Assembly (NCBI GenBank): GCA_051294375.1
Contig: CM119265.1
Location: 2,641,292 to 2,705,291, forward strand
DNA: 64,000 nucleotides
Direction: 5' to 3'
Source: Paraspadella gotoi
Lineage: Eukaryota > Chaetognatha
Notes under the pieces: generated by a model
What the model was told of the DNA's origin: nothing
Database searches by the model: none
What the model saw: the letters and a program-made list of their open reading frames with translations, nothing else
Program-made: the position numbers and the translations under genes
Shown: piece after piece, positions 41,075 to 54,456 of the stretch
Numbering within the stretch: the first letter of the stretch is position 1
Layout: each line of letters begins with the position of its first letter

Positions 41075-41447
41075 GGTTGAAGTAACGAATGAAGCTAGGC
41101 TCGCTTTTTTAAGACAATTTTGAAGTCACAAGTCACCGAAACCATTTAACGTGTCTTTTTGAACGTGTCTGTGTTTGTCGAAGACAACTATTTGTTTTCT
41201 CCGGAACAAAATATGAAAAGTTAATGAAAGTTTTTTTTGTGAATCATTTAGAGGTTGAATCATGAATGTGTTCGTTGTATTTTTTTTTTGAATTATTATT
41301 TGTAAATATGTTTTCGTAAACAAATGACTAAATAAACTTATTTTAAATCTAAGTGAAAACTAGCGCTCCGTATTCTGACTTAGTCACTCAGCGTTAAAGA
41401 TTTAAATATTGAAACGACTCTCTTGTACAATAAACAGCACATTATAT

Positions 41448-41694
41448 CAACAGCCGGGTTGCCTGTGATGCCCATTGGGATGGGGCATATCACTGTTGGC
41501 TTTGGGGGCTTCCGACCCTCAGTGACGCCTCCAGTCACTGACGTGGTTGCCCTAGGACGGTCTCGCATTGCCGCAGAGGGAAGTCGTTAGGACTGTGGAT
41601 GGAACACTATGCCTGGGATGGTGTGTTCACCCTCTGAGCCAATGGATTTGGCTGAAGGATGGTGGAAGTGAGGCGGTGTGAATATACCGCCACA
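41448..41694 (+). mobile_element. SINE-like family A, copy 2
   Basis: Close match to copy 3 (49975-50225) across its length, from CAACAGCCGGGTTGCC to GTGTGAATATACCGCCACA. It lies 28 bp from a SINE-B copy. Confidence 0.9.
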
Positions 41695-41722
41695 ACATAT
41701 TGAATATTGAATATTGAATATA

Positions 41723-41960
41723 ATGGTGGACTAAAATCCACCAACCGTTCATCAGCGGCCATTGGTGCCGGAGGAAAGTCATTCGCCTCCCAACCCAAAG
41801 GTCCGAGGTTCTAGCCCGGTGGTCGCTTAGCAGTAAGAGAGGGATGGGGCGCTTAACCCGCCTGTAACATGGTGTTACAGCCTGTCCGAAGCTCAGGGAC
41901 TGCTTATATTGAACGGTTCTGTCACTAACATATAACAATAATTACTGTCTCTTCAATATT
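41723..41960 (+). mobile_element. SINE family B, copy 3
   Basis: Full-length: ATGGTGGACTAAAATCCACC, GAGGTTCTAGCCCGGTGGTC, TGTAACATGGTGTTACAGCC and CTGTCTCTTCAATA. No gene is seen in 41961-42340. Confidence 0.9.
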
Positions 41961-42342
41961 TTTCATTAATAACTATATCATGTAAAACTATATCTCTTCA
42001 GATAAATATACCTAAAGAAAATCTATAATAAAGATGGCGTAATGTTGAATGAATTTATTTAAAAATACAATAATCTTGATTTTCTTACACGCATGGCTGA
42101 GCTGATGCACCAGGATTATTTAATATTTAGTCTATGAAGGGCCCTTTTAAATTATAATTGAAAAAATCGGACGAGTATTTATTATAAAAATTATTAAATA
42201 AATTTTATTTTTAATCATATAAACAATAAACGTTATTAATTCTAATTTCTAATAATTCTCTGGATTTGTCTTCTATCCATTTTTTTATCCTTCGACCTTC
42301 AACTGCGAACTCCCTCTCCATCGACGCGAACATCCCCGAGCT

Positions 42343-43340
42343 TCACAGCGCCAACGACGTCAGCACTCCCAAAACGACGACGACCATCCAGTTGTGCGGC
42401 GCTGACTCGTCGCCGCCGCTGATGATGAACTTCTCGCTGCGGAGTTGCCCGATCGGGATGCATTGCATTTTCTTGTAGTAGGGATTTTTGACGACTTTAA
42501 CGGAGCAGGCGCTGCAGTTGGTCGTGCAGAATGTTAGAGGAGGTTGGTTTTCTGTTTTGTAGGAAAAGAAATTGGATAAAATGAAAGATAAATTAAAATA
42601 AACAAATGACTTCGGACAAGAGATCTGGAGAGGCTTCGTTGGGGTCAGACATAGGTTCCTCTTCCAAGATATTAGCTTCACAATACAATGCAATACAATA
42701 CAATACTATGCATTACAATATGCAGTATGCAATACAATACAAGCTTTAAATGAAGACTCTCAAACAGAGAGCTTTTGCACAGATTTCCTCGTAAAGAAAT
42801 ATCTCTTAAATCTAATGACGATTACTGTGTTTGCAATGCATAATATCGTCTTTTCATTTGATTCATTCTGGTTAACATTCATTAATTGCTAAGCAGATTT
42901 TTATAAATAGAACATGCACCTGCTTTGAAATCCACAATGCAGCATCCTTCAAGATCCGGATTTCTCCATTGGAGGCAAGACTTTCCATCTTTGCAAGATT
43001 CTCCGATTCCGGTCGGCACTTCATTCATTTCTGACAAACTATCGTTGGACTTTGAGCTTTCATTTTGGCTCGATTTAGATTCGTTTATACTTTTGCTGCT
43101 AATACTTTTCTTCACTTTGCTTTCTTTTTTTTTCTTCTCATCTTCTTTTTTGGGCGTTTGTCTCTTCTTTCGTTGTTCGTCTCTCTCTCTTTCCACTCCT
43201 CGCCGATTTCCCTCCTCCTCCTCCCTCTCCTCCTTTCTTCCTCCATCTCTCCCTCCTTCTCTCCCTCCCGTCAAAGAAAGAGACAAAAATAAAATTATTA
43301 GAAAAGTTGAGATTTTGAACAAGTTCCGTTGATGGTACAT
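42343..43340 (-). CDS. Secreted 8-Cys protein S2 with GPI-type tail
   Basis: Exons 43340-42920 (donor AAGCAG/GTGCAT) and 42551-42343 (acceptor ACAAAACAG); phase 1 matches, 209 residues. Signal peptide at about residues 8-24 (FKISTFLIILFLSLSLTGG), then a long Arg/Glu/Lys/Ser-rich linker (about 90 residues). Cysteines are C-x5-C and CC in exon 1, and C-x3-C-x2-C plus C in exon 2. The C-terminus is hydrophobic (WMVVVVLGVLTSLAL) and fits a GPI signal. It starts Met-Tyr, with the shared leader TTCATTCCTTAC. Same exon plan as S1; linker length and sequence are unrelated to S1, as expected for a fast-evolving spacer. Confidence 0.75.
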
Positions 43341-43426
43341 GACTTAGGTAAGGAATGAAATTAAGGTGAAATTTTAAAGGTTAATTACTGAAACATGAGT
43401 AGTTTTTCTTTTCTTTTCTTTTTTTT

Positions 43427-43524
43427 CCTTTCCTTTCCTTTCCTTTCCTTTCCTTTCCTTTCCTTTCCTTTCCTTTCCTTTCCTTTCCTTTCCTTTCCTT
43501 TCCTTTCCTTTCCTTTCCTTTCCT
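43427..43524. repeat. (TTTCC)n microsatellite
   Basis: About 19 copies of TTTCC between S2 and S3. Confidence 0.95.
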
Positions 43525-43681
43525 ATTTTATCTTTTTTTTTCTTCTTTTCACTTTTGGAGTGGGATCAACTTTACTTCTTCCGTATTATCAAAGTGTTAG
43601 GGAGTGAAGTAATTAAATCATTAATTCCGAATCGGTCCATCCGTCCGATCATGCGTCCGTCCATAAATTGAAACTTTTCAT

Positions 43682-43963
43682 TGCGCATCGCCAATAAGAA
43701 TAACCTAATCAGATATTTTTCCGAACGTTTCAAAATAACGGCTAGAATTAAATCAACTATTTATCCGAGAATAAGCTTTTATTATAAAGGGTAATCAATA
43801 AATCAATCAGAATTATATTTNNNNNNNNNNTGCGCATCGCCAATAACCTAATCAGATATTTTTCCGAACCTTTCAAAATAACGGCTAGAATTAAATCAAC
43901 TATTTATCCGTGAATAAGCTTTTATTATGAAAGGTAATCAATAAATCAATCAGAATTATATTT
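43682..43963. other. 10-N assembly gap between near-identical 135-bp direct copies
   Basis: 43682-43820 and 43831-43963 are the same sequence apart from a 5-base deletion and a few substitutions. The ten N at 43821-43830 join them exactly end to start. This is probably a scaffolding join of two haplotypes or an overlap missed by the assembler. Confidence 0.8.
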
Positions 43964-44206
43964 TTTTCAATTTTAAAGAGTTTTTTTTTGTTTTTAAATT
44001 CTAATATTTAGAGAAAAATAAAGCTGCTCTTAGGCTTTCGCGCCGTTTATCTCTTCTCGTTTAATCTCCCCTTCGACGTCACTTCCATTGATCCCAAATT
44101 ATCTTTTAATCTTCACGCCCGGTCACCCCTTCACGAACATCACCGCATAGCTCATCCACCCCGTCTGCCCCAGAGCAGCGCCGACGCCCATCTTTCCCCC
44201 GCCGCC

Positions 44207-46761
44207 TCAGAGCAGCGCCAGCACCGCCAAAACGCCAGCTGCGATGAGAACACCCTCGATCCTGGCGGAGACGATACCGTGATTTCTTCTGCGTCCCCAG
44301 CTGCTGTCTTCGCCGGGTGCACCTGGGACACTGCTGCCCTCTACGCATCCCGGACCTCGGCTTCCGCTTCCTTGTCCGCTAGGGAACGGGCCTTGGTAGG
44401 ACTTTGGGTAAGGATCCCAGAAGGAGTCGCCTCCTTTTCCACCGGCGGGTCTTGGTCCGTTGAATCCTCGGCCTCTCCCAGCTTTTCCGTCATCTCTATG
44501 TTCCAGCTGCGATGGAATGTTTAGTGTTTAATTTTGTATGATCTATCAAACATTCGTTTATTCAACTTTGTGCTATGTAATTAGGAATATATATTTTGCT
44601 TTATCAATATCATTTTTTGCCACTAAATTGATATTCGTATTTATAAAATATAATACAACAAAAAATGAAAATTATATAAGGGTTCTTTTTTAGATATGCT
44701 GGAATTTTATAAACTTTTATTCAAATTAAATCAAAACAATTCTATTCCGACGTTCTATCTAAAATAAATTTTAAATTTTAAACAATATTAATTAGTTATG
44801 TACAATATATTTAGCAAGAAATATTTTATTATCTAATTATGACTAAATATAAAAATTTGGATCAATTTTTATGAATATTTTAACATTTAAAAAAAAACTT
44901 TAAAACTATTTCATTATTGTTAGTTTAAAAAGTTTAACTCGCCCTTTCGCAATCGAGTTTTTTGAAAACGGATTTGTAGTCGTTATTCTTGTGATTAAAT
45001 GAACATTCGTCCCCACAACTTTTAGTGCAAAATCCACCCGATTGTCCTAAGTTTGAAAGAAATAAATCGTTTCAAGTTTTCCCTGTAAGAAATTGAGAGA
45101 CTGGTACGGGTTAATTGTAAAAAGTTAACGTTGCAGGTTAATAGTATGGTGGACTAAGGCGTAGTGAAAGTTACATCACCGACAAACTTCTAAAAGTCAA
45201 TTATGAACAACATATCATCAGTGAACATTAATTTGTAACAAAAATTAATTTTATGTTTTTTAATTTTTCAGTAGGCTATATTTATATATAGTACTATCCT
45301 TATAAAATCGAAAAATTTCAAAATAGGCTTTTCTTAATTTTGATTACAGATTTGAATTCCTCTGTCAAAAGTTGATAAAGAAAATATAAATCATTTTTAA
45401 AAATTCTTTCATTAAGTTGTTAAAAATTAAAAAAACTATATTAATATATAAAAAGTTAATTTTCAGCTTAAAATATAGCTTTTCTAATTTTGACCCACTT
45501 AATGAAGGAATTTTTTCAAAAAGAGTTATATTTCTTTTATCAACTTTTTATGACGAATCCAAAATCTACAAAAAAAATTAAAAAAAAACTGTTTTGAAAT
45601 TAACTTTTATTGGTTTAGTACAAGTATAAATATGGCCTACTGCATAAATTATAAAATTTATTATAAATTTTTTTATTACATAAATGTTCATTAGTATAAT
45701 ATGTTAGTTCTCACTTTTAGAATTTTTAATTAAAGTTAAATTTTAAAATTTTACTACGCCTTAATGGTGGACTAAAATCCACCAACCGTTCATCAGCGGC
45801 CATTGGTGCTGAAGGCAAGTCATTTGCCTCTCAACCCAAAGGTCCGGGGTTCTAGCCCGGTGGTCGCCTGGTAGTTAAGAGGGACAGGGCGCTTAACCCG
45901 CCTTAACACGGTGTTACAACCTGATCCGAAGCTTAACGGTTCTGTCACTAACACAATAATAATTACTCTCTTCATTGGTGAACCCGATTTCCGACACAAC
46001 AGCAAACAACAACACTTTCAGGCGATATGCCTCAACCTGGCAATGGACTTTCCGCCCACAACACAACAGGGGACATGCCTCAACTTGGTGACGAACTTTG
46101 TACCAACAACAACAATTCATTGAAGAGACGAAACAGACTTCTCCCTACGGGAGGCGGGGATGTATGGTGGACTAAAATTCACCAACCGTTCATCAGTGGC
46201 CATTGGTGCCGAAGGCAAGTCATTCACCTCCCAACCCAAAGGTCCGGGGTTCTAGCCCGGTGGTCGCCTGGCAGTTAAGAGGGACGGGGCGCTTAACATG
46301 CCTGTAACACGGTGTTACAACCTGATCCGAAGCTCAGGGACTGTTTATATTGAACGGTTCTGTCACTAACACATAACAATAATTACTGTCTCTTCAATAG
46401 CTCATTAACAACCCCTGTTTTTTAACCGCTGTTGAATGAGTTTCAAAAGACAAGCGTCTATTTTATAAATAATCAGATCTGATTAAAACGCCTAATATCG
46501 ATTCTCACCAGACGACGCCTCGTAAGAACAGCATCCATCCATCTGTGTGACTGCCAATTCGTATCGCTCGAATCGGCGACAATCTTCCGCCTTGTCGCAT
46601 TGATACGGATCCCGGTCCGAGCGATCCTCATTATTTTCCCCTTTTAATCTTTTCTCTTTTTCCGCTCTGACCGCTTTCATTGCCAGCCCCGTTGGAGGCA
46701 GAACAAGAAAGAAGATCGTGAGAAGAAATTTGATTTTTTCGAAGGATAATTGTTGGTACAT
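44207..46761 (-). CDS. Secreted 8-Cys protein S3 with GPI-type tail, three exons
   Basis: Exons 46761-46509 (donor TCTG/GTGAGA), 45046-44943 and 44506-44207, giving 218 residues. Signal peptide (IKFLLTIFFLVLPPTGLA), short linker, CDKAEDC and GCC in exon 1. Exon 2 holds FCTKSCGDEC and LDC. Exon 3 is a Gly/Pro/Ser-rich linker ending NHGIVSARIEGVLIAAG plus a Leu/Ala tail. Exon 3 is in frame only if intron 2 starts at a GC donor (AGG/GCGAGT); the nearby GT gives a stop. S4 uses the same site. Intron 1 has been invaded by MITE G2 and two SINE-B copies. Starts Met-Tyr. Confidence 0.75.
45155..45763. mobile_element. Foldback MITE family G, copy 2
   Basis: Complete copy, TAAGGCGTAGTGAAA to TTTTACTACGCCTTA, with self-complementary halves. 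It is flanked on both sides by ATGGTGGACTA, the start of SINE-B, so it landed in the 5' end of a SINE. Confidence 0.9.
45764..45976 (+). mobile_element. SINE family B, copy 4
   Basis: Starts directly at the right end of MITE G2 and lacks part of the 3' region (CAGGGACTG block missing). Confidence 0.85.
46163..46400 (+). mobile_element. SINE family B, copy 5
   Basis: Full-length, ATGGTGGACTAAAATTCACC to CTGTCTCTTCAATA, with B-box GGGGTTCTAGCCC. 46401-46500 is AT-rich. Confidence 0.9.
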
Positions 46762-46869
46762 GGCTTTGGTAAAGAATGAAAGTAGGGCCGAAGTTTGGAT
46801 GATTATTTTTCGATGAATGTCGGGAATTAGTCTTTCGATTGATGGTTTTTATCAAGGTTTTTCGCAATA

Positions 46870-47770
46870 CATGTATGCTTTAGCTTATATTTTAAAAATT
46901 CTATTTTTGAATAAGCTAAACAAACATTGGCGTGATTCTTAGTAAGATTTAAACAAATCATTCTGGTGCTATGGGATATGAAGCTTTCGAGGTTTTATTT
47001 TTAATTGATTTAAGTGCAACGGAATTTAAACAAAAAAAAAAAAAAAAAACTAATACAAATTAAAACTGAAAACAGACAAAAACCAAATATAAACAAATGA
47101 ACAAATTTGTTTAACTTCTTTTTATGATCCTTTAATTCTATTTCTTATCTTTTTTTTTCATTTTCTTTTCTTATCTTTTTCTTTTTTTTTTATTTATTGT
47201 TTTCCCGCTCAACTTGAGACCAACTGCACTGTTTATTAAATACGGCCGAAATGTAACTATTTCCAGAACATAGCCCTTGCACTTTTTAAATATTTTGTTT
47301 ATTTTTTCCAGTAAACTTGTGCATAAAATTTATCGCTTCAAAACATCGCTATAGTATAGTGGTAGTTATATATTCGAAGGTATAACTGAAACGTGTACAT
47401 AACTTGGACGAGTAATTACCTAATAATGATGAGTCATTAAAAACAATAATTATATCAATCACAATCACATTTTTATTTTTAATCACTTTTTTATTATTGA
47501 TAATTAGACAAAAATCGGAAATCTTAATTAAGAGAGTTCCTATTGCAACGCCATACGCTTAATTCTATGTATTTGTTTAATTAATTAATTATCTATTGCA
47601 ACGCCATACGCTTAAGTCTATGTATTTGTTTATCTCTACCTTACAATTTTAACACTCCTGACCCCAGTCTGACCTAGCCACTAACAGCACTACCAATAGT
47701 CTCTCACTATCTCAGATCAGCGTTCTCAATCCCCCCGCCGCCTCAGAGCAGCGTTTTCATTCCCCCCGCC
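46870..47770. other. Intergenic stretch with a 50-bp direct duplication
   Basis: No gene seen. TATTGCAACGCCATACGCTT plus CTATGTATTTGTTTA occurs twice, at about 47541-47580 and 47591-47632, separated by TTAATTAATTA. Confidence 0.6.
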
Positions 47771-47773
47771 GCC

Positions 47774-49036
47774 TCAGAGCAGCGCCAGCGCCGTTAAAAC
47801 TCCAGCAGCGATGAGAACGGGTTCGATGTGAGCAGAGACGACTCCGTGATTTCCTCTGCGGTTCCAGCCTGACCCTTCGCTTCCTTTTCCACCTTCCCTT
47901 TGCGGTTTGCAGCCTTGAGAAGCGCTTCCGTCTCCGCTTCCTTTGCTTCCTTGACCACTCGGATATGGGTTCCAGTCCCAGTCCCAGCTGCTGCCGCCGC
48001 CGCCGCTTTTGCTGCTGCCTTTGTTTCCTTCGAGCTGCATACCACATATTATATATATTGAACAACATTATTACCTGCCTTGTTGGGAATTTTTAAAAAC
48101 TAAAGCATAAATTCGTTATATTTCATTTTTGATGAAAATAAGAAATTGATAAAGTATAAAAATTTTAAAAATAGTTATTTTTAACTAAAAGTTTAATATG
48201 GCTATTTTTATTTTTAATTTTAAAAACATTTTTAAGTTTGTTCGTTTGTTTATCCTTTTATTTTTCTCAGTACGAATAATTTGCGAGAATTATTTCATAA
48301 ATAAATCAGTTGAGTAAGTTTTGAAATTATCGCGTGATCAAAATGTGAGACTTTCAAATGGTCTTTCACTCGCCTTATCACAATCCAGTTTCTTAAACAC
48401 GAATTTATAAGCGTCGTTCTTGTGATCGAACGAACATTCGTCAGCGCAACTCTTCGTGCAAAATCCTCCAGAATTTCCTGATAAAAAGGCACGATTTTCT
48501 CAAAGCACCCCATGTTAGCATTTAGGTTTAAGGAATAGCCAAATGGTTAATTTAAGCGTCAAGGTGAGGGATTGGATCAGGGAATAAGGACTAGGGTTAG
48601 CTATGGGATGTGGATTAGTGGTAGGATAAAAGATTATGGTCATAAGATTAGAGTTAAATATTTAAGGTAAAAATCAAAGGATGAAGGAACAGAATCGGGT
48701 CGCTTTGCGAAAAGAGAGCCCAGATTCTCGATTCGTACCTTTGGACGACAAGTATGAACAGCATCCGTCCATCGAGGAGTCTCTCCACTTTTCTTGACAA
48801 TCTTTCGCTTTGTCGCAATAGTAAGGATCCTTTCTTTTCCCGTCTCCATGATCTCTCTCTCTCCTCCTCTTCATTCCTCCCTCCCTCCCTCTCTCCCCCT
48901 CCATTCCTCCCTCTCTCCTTCTCTCTTTCTCAGTTTTTCTCCTCCCAATCCTTCCCGCTTCTCCTTTGGGAGAAAGGGTCAGAAACAAAAAGAGAATAAA
49001 GAATGAAATTTTTATCAAGTTCGATTTTGTGTACAT
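47774..49036 (-). CDS. Secreted 8-Cys protein S4 with GPI-type tail, three exons
   Basis: Exons 49036-48739 (donor CCAAAG/GTACGA), 48477-48374 and 48034-47774, giving 220 residues. Signal peptide (IKISFFILFLFLTLSPKGEA), an Arg/Glu/Gly-rich linker, CDKAKDC and GCC. Exon 2 has FCTKSCADEC and LDC and is the same 104-nt length as S3 exon 2. Exon 3 is a Gly/Ser/Trp/Asp linker with tail NHGVVSAHIEPVLIAAG plus Leu/Ala. As in S3, only a GC donor (GATAAG/GCGAGTG) keeps exon 3 in frame. Met-Tyr start with leader CATTCCTTACAGAAGTC. S3 and S4 are the closest pair in the array. Confidence 0.8.
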
Positions 49037-49531
49037 GACTTCTGTAAGGAATGATGGTAAGACTCGATTATGCGGTTTGTTATCACATCGGGAATCGGGA
49101 CGCGTCTTTGCGTGGTTTATTGGCATTAAAGTTAGTTAATATTTATATTTAGTACATTATAGCTTGCTCTGCCGATGTATATTTTGTCATCCTTTATTTG
49201 TTATTAACGCAATAAATCTAAATTATTGTTTAAGAAATCGTAAGCAACTAAACACAGCATCTTTCAGTTTAAAAATATTTTTAAAAAAGGTAAGAAATGT
49301 AATACAAATGAAATCTAATTGCAACAAAATTTGCAAACGAACGAATTGGATCATGGCCGCAAACACTACGCCAGTGTCAACGCCAAGTCTACGCCAAAGC
49401 CAACGCCAACTCTACGCCAGTGACGCTTCACTCCCTTGTCCTAGGGACGTCATTCTTCCGATCGATTGCTGACGATGGCGTCGTTGCGAGCGGAGCCTGT
49501 CATGGCCGTTGCCGGCGCCGTTTCTGGCGCC

Positions 49532-50583
49532 TTAACCATTGAAGGAGTCTTTGACGCTCTGTGGAACTTCTTTTTTGTATTCAACACAAAGCATAAACAC
49601 GTATCCGTGTTTCTTCGCGTATTTTCCTCCCGTGACGCATTTGCTTTCACAGTCATCGCTATCGACGCAATACGATTTCTTCGTACCTAATTCCATTTTT
49701 AAAAATAAAAAAATTGTATTTGATATTAAGTAGTGATTTTAAATAGAATATATTTCCTAACCACTCTAACGATGTAGTTCATTAACAAATTTCTAACTTT
49801 TATAATAATGAAGTGGTATATTGTTTTTTGGAACTGTTTCAATTGTCTAAAAGGACCACCTTAATAAGTATTAGATCGAGATACATAATTGTACAGTGTG
49901 TAATAATATAAGGTACACAGCGCTATAACAAAAATTCAAGGAGCTGTCTGCTGACTGTTAATTTTGTCTTATGGCAACAGCCGGGTTGCCTGTGATGCCC
50001 ATTGGGATGGGGCATCTCACTGTTGGCTTTGGGGGCTTCCGACCCTCAGTGACGCCTCCAGTCACTGGCGCGGTTACCCTAGGACGGTCTCGCTTTGCCA
50101 ACGCAGAGGGAAGTCGTTAGGACTGTGGATGGAACACTACGCCTGGGATGGTGTGTTCCCCCTCTGAGCCAATGGATTTGGCTGAAGGATGGTGGACGTG
50201 AGGCGGTGTGAATATACCGCCACAGTCTTTCATTTATCGCTGAAATTCCTAAAACTAAGCAAAACAAATCTATAACTAGAAAAATAAACAAAAATAATCA
50301 AAACGACCAAAAAAGAAAAAAAACAAAAAAAAACAGACCATCGGCTTTCTCGGCGAAGCAACAAGCGAAAGGATTGAGCGGTCGCCGATAAAGACAGAAT
50401 TCCGGCCCGTCGCAAGGTTCGTCCGGCGGAGGCGTCGGCGGAGGAGGGCCCAGGCATTTGCTGCCATTGCCCTTTAAGGCATGGCATGTCGCGGCATGGC
50501 ATGTTCCTTGATTCTTATTAACAAAACATGCCCCGCATCCTTTCTTGGTTGGAGGGGGAGGAAATGAAGAAGAATAGGGGAGA

Positions 50584-50679
<96 letters not shown>

Positions 50680-50952
50680 AAAATACTGACTTCCCAAACA
50701 GCATTCAGGTCGATAATTCTTATCCGTAACGAATTCCTTGCAATCGTCAGAAATGATGCATGGAAAAGTTTTATTGTGATCGAATGCCGTTGGATAATCG
50801 GTCATGCAATCCAGTTGATGCCTTTGGATCTCAGTCGGAGTCAGGGCCACCCATCCTTCCGATTCGGGGTCCTTCTTTGGCTTCGCACTTGTGATGAACA
50901 ACAACGACAACAACGACGACAAGGTCAATAACAACAACAACGAACGGATCAT
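49532..50952 (-). CDS. Secreted cysteine-rich protein S5, duplicated module
   Basis: Exons 50952-50691 (donor GGAA/GTCAGT), 50539-50339 (acceptor AAGAAAG) and 49686-49532 (acceptor AATTAG); phases 1 and 1 match, 205 residues. Signal peptide (LLLLLTLSSLLSLLFITSA). Exon 1 carries C, then CIISDDC and ECC. Exon 2 carries CGAC, two further Cys pairs, a Pro-rich linker, then CDGPEFC and ACC. Exon 3 carries CVDSDDCESKC and a last C. So the C-x5-C/CC half and the C/C/C/C half occur twice (A-B-A-B), while S1-S4 have them once. The stop follows directly after a donor-like AATG/GTTAAG, so a lost or unseen GPI exon is possible. Start is Met-Ile, not Met-Tyr. Intron 1 contains a long GA repeat and intron 2 a SINE-A copy. 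Confidence 0.7.
49975..50225 (+). mobile_element. SINE-like family A, copy 3
   Basis: Best-preserved copy, CAACAGCCGGGTTGCC to GAATATACCGCCACAG, in intron 2 of S5. It has a terminal GGCGGT/ACCGCC hairpin. Confidence 0.9.
50581..50672. repeat. (GA)n microsatellite in S5 intron 1
   Basis: About 45 GA units. Both strands give repeat ORFs that are not genes. Confidence 0.95.
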
Positions 50953-52895
<1,943 letters not shown>

Positions 52896-52900
52896 ATGGA

Positions 52901-53179
52901 TTATTGGGCGGCGCCGCGTGGATCGGAAGAGCGCCGGTCTCGAGACGGGGCGCCCGTATGGAGAGTTTCCGAAGTAGGCGTGGTCGAAGAGATCTTCACG
53001 GAGACTGAGACGACGGCGCCGGAATCAGAGGCGGCTGCGGCGACGGTGGGGACAACTGCCGAGGCGTCGACGCCGGAAGAGGGCGCGGTCGGCGCGGTCG
53101 GCGTCAAAACGAAGAAGAGGAAGAAAAAAATGAGAAAGGTTGGGAAATGAAATACGAAACTTTCTTCGTTATTACTCAT
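52901..53179 (-). CDS. Hypothetical secreted Ala/Ser/Thr/Pro-rich protein
   Basis: ATG 53179. A hydrophobic segment (FLIFFFLFFVLTPTAPTA) like a signal peptide is followed by about 60 residues rich in Ala, Ser, Val and Thr with no cysteine. It is the same strand as the S array, so it could be a decayed or distant member or a first exon. A plus-strand frame (52896-53150) overlaps it completely. The minus strand is preferred for its leader peptide only. Confidence 0.35.
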   Translation of the reverse strand: MSNNEESFVFHFPTFLIFFFLFFVLTPTAPTAPSSGVDASAVVPTVAAAASDSGAVVSVSVKISSTTPTSETLHTGAPSRDRRSSDPRGAAQ

Positions 53180-53244
53180 TTAGCCTTTACATGTAGTCGG
53201 GCATTGCCTAGGTTCACCCCGCCTAGAAGCATGACACTTTCAGT

Positions 53245-53425
53245 TATGACCCGGTGGCTCATTGAGTAAAGCCATTAGCTCTAGGTACCGTGTTCAATCC
53301 CAACCCGGTACCTACCCTTCGGGCAGCGTGAGGACGGCCGTGAGCCGCCTTGGGGACATGGAAAACCCTCAAGCCTGGTTCCAAGCCCAGGACCCGTCCA
53401 TGGCTGCTATAGGGTGGTTATAGAA
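53245..53425 (+). mobile_element. tRNA-derived SINE family C, copy 1
   Basis: Pol III-type boxes: GGTGGCTCATTGAGTAAAGC (A box) and ACCGTGTTCAATCCC (B box), about 30 bases apart, then a GC-rich body ending CCCGACGCAGCGCGCC. Confidence 0.75.
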
Positions 53426-53429
53426 GTTA

Positions 53430-54160
53430 CGGACAGACATCTTCAGCCCGACGCAGCGCGCCTTAAATTAGCTAATTTTTTTATCGTATGAAAGGTCATC
53501 TGTTTGCATCAGTTTATATTTATGTTTCATACAAGTAAATAATTAATCACATGCGAATGATAACGCCTTTGGCTCTTGACTTTTTCCTCCTCCCTCCTGC
53601 CTCCCCTCCCTCCCCCCTTCTCCCCCCACATTCTCCCCCCCCCGCCCTTCTCCCCCCTTCTTCCAAATTACCCCAAAAGATCCTTTTCGCCGTCGCCCCC
53701 GATCTCGCCTTCACCGTCTCGACCTCAAAGCGAAAAGGACCGAAGGCGATCGCCGTCGCCCTTCGTCGCGGATCTCCGAGGCAACGAAGGGGTGGGCGTG
53801 GCTCGCCCGGTGGCGTGGCCCGGAAGCGACGGACGCGACGAAGGACTCGATCTCGAATTTGACGAAGAATTGAGAGGATGTGGCGGAGGTGGAGGCGAGA
53901 AGCGGAGGTTGTGGTTGGTTTGTGGTTGGTTGGTTGTGGTTGTTGGTTGGTTGTTGTTTTACTTTTTTTTAGAAGATTGTGTCCTGCGGTATTAGCCTCT
54001 CTCTCTCTCTCTCTTTTCTTCTAGTATTACGAACTTTCTCTCTCTCTCTCCTTTCTCTCTCTCTCGTCCTTCTCTCTCTCTCTCTCTCTCTCTCTCTTTA
54101 TTTCTTTGCTCTTCCTTTCTCTCTCTCTCCTCTCTCTCATCTCTCTCTTCTGTCTCTCTC

Positions 54161-54222
<62 letters not shown>

Positions 54223-54386
54223 CTCAGTGACCCAACCCCCTCTCAGCATCGATTTCGTCCTCATCCACGACGACGACGACGACGACGATTTGAATCAACG
54301 ACGACGACGACGACGACGACGACGAAAGTTTGAAAGATTTCTCGAAAATCAAGGATTAGTTCTTACGAGAGAATTTACGAAGGTGA

Positions 54387-54422
<36 letters not shown>

Positions 54423-54423
54423 C

Positions 54424-54456
<33 letters not shown>

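Noticed and set aside
52896-53150. Plus-strand ORF opposite the hypothetical secreted protein
   Set aside because: Has no family match or leader. Kept only as the alternative strand for the same GC-rich block.
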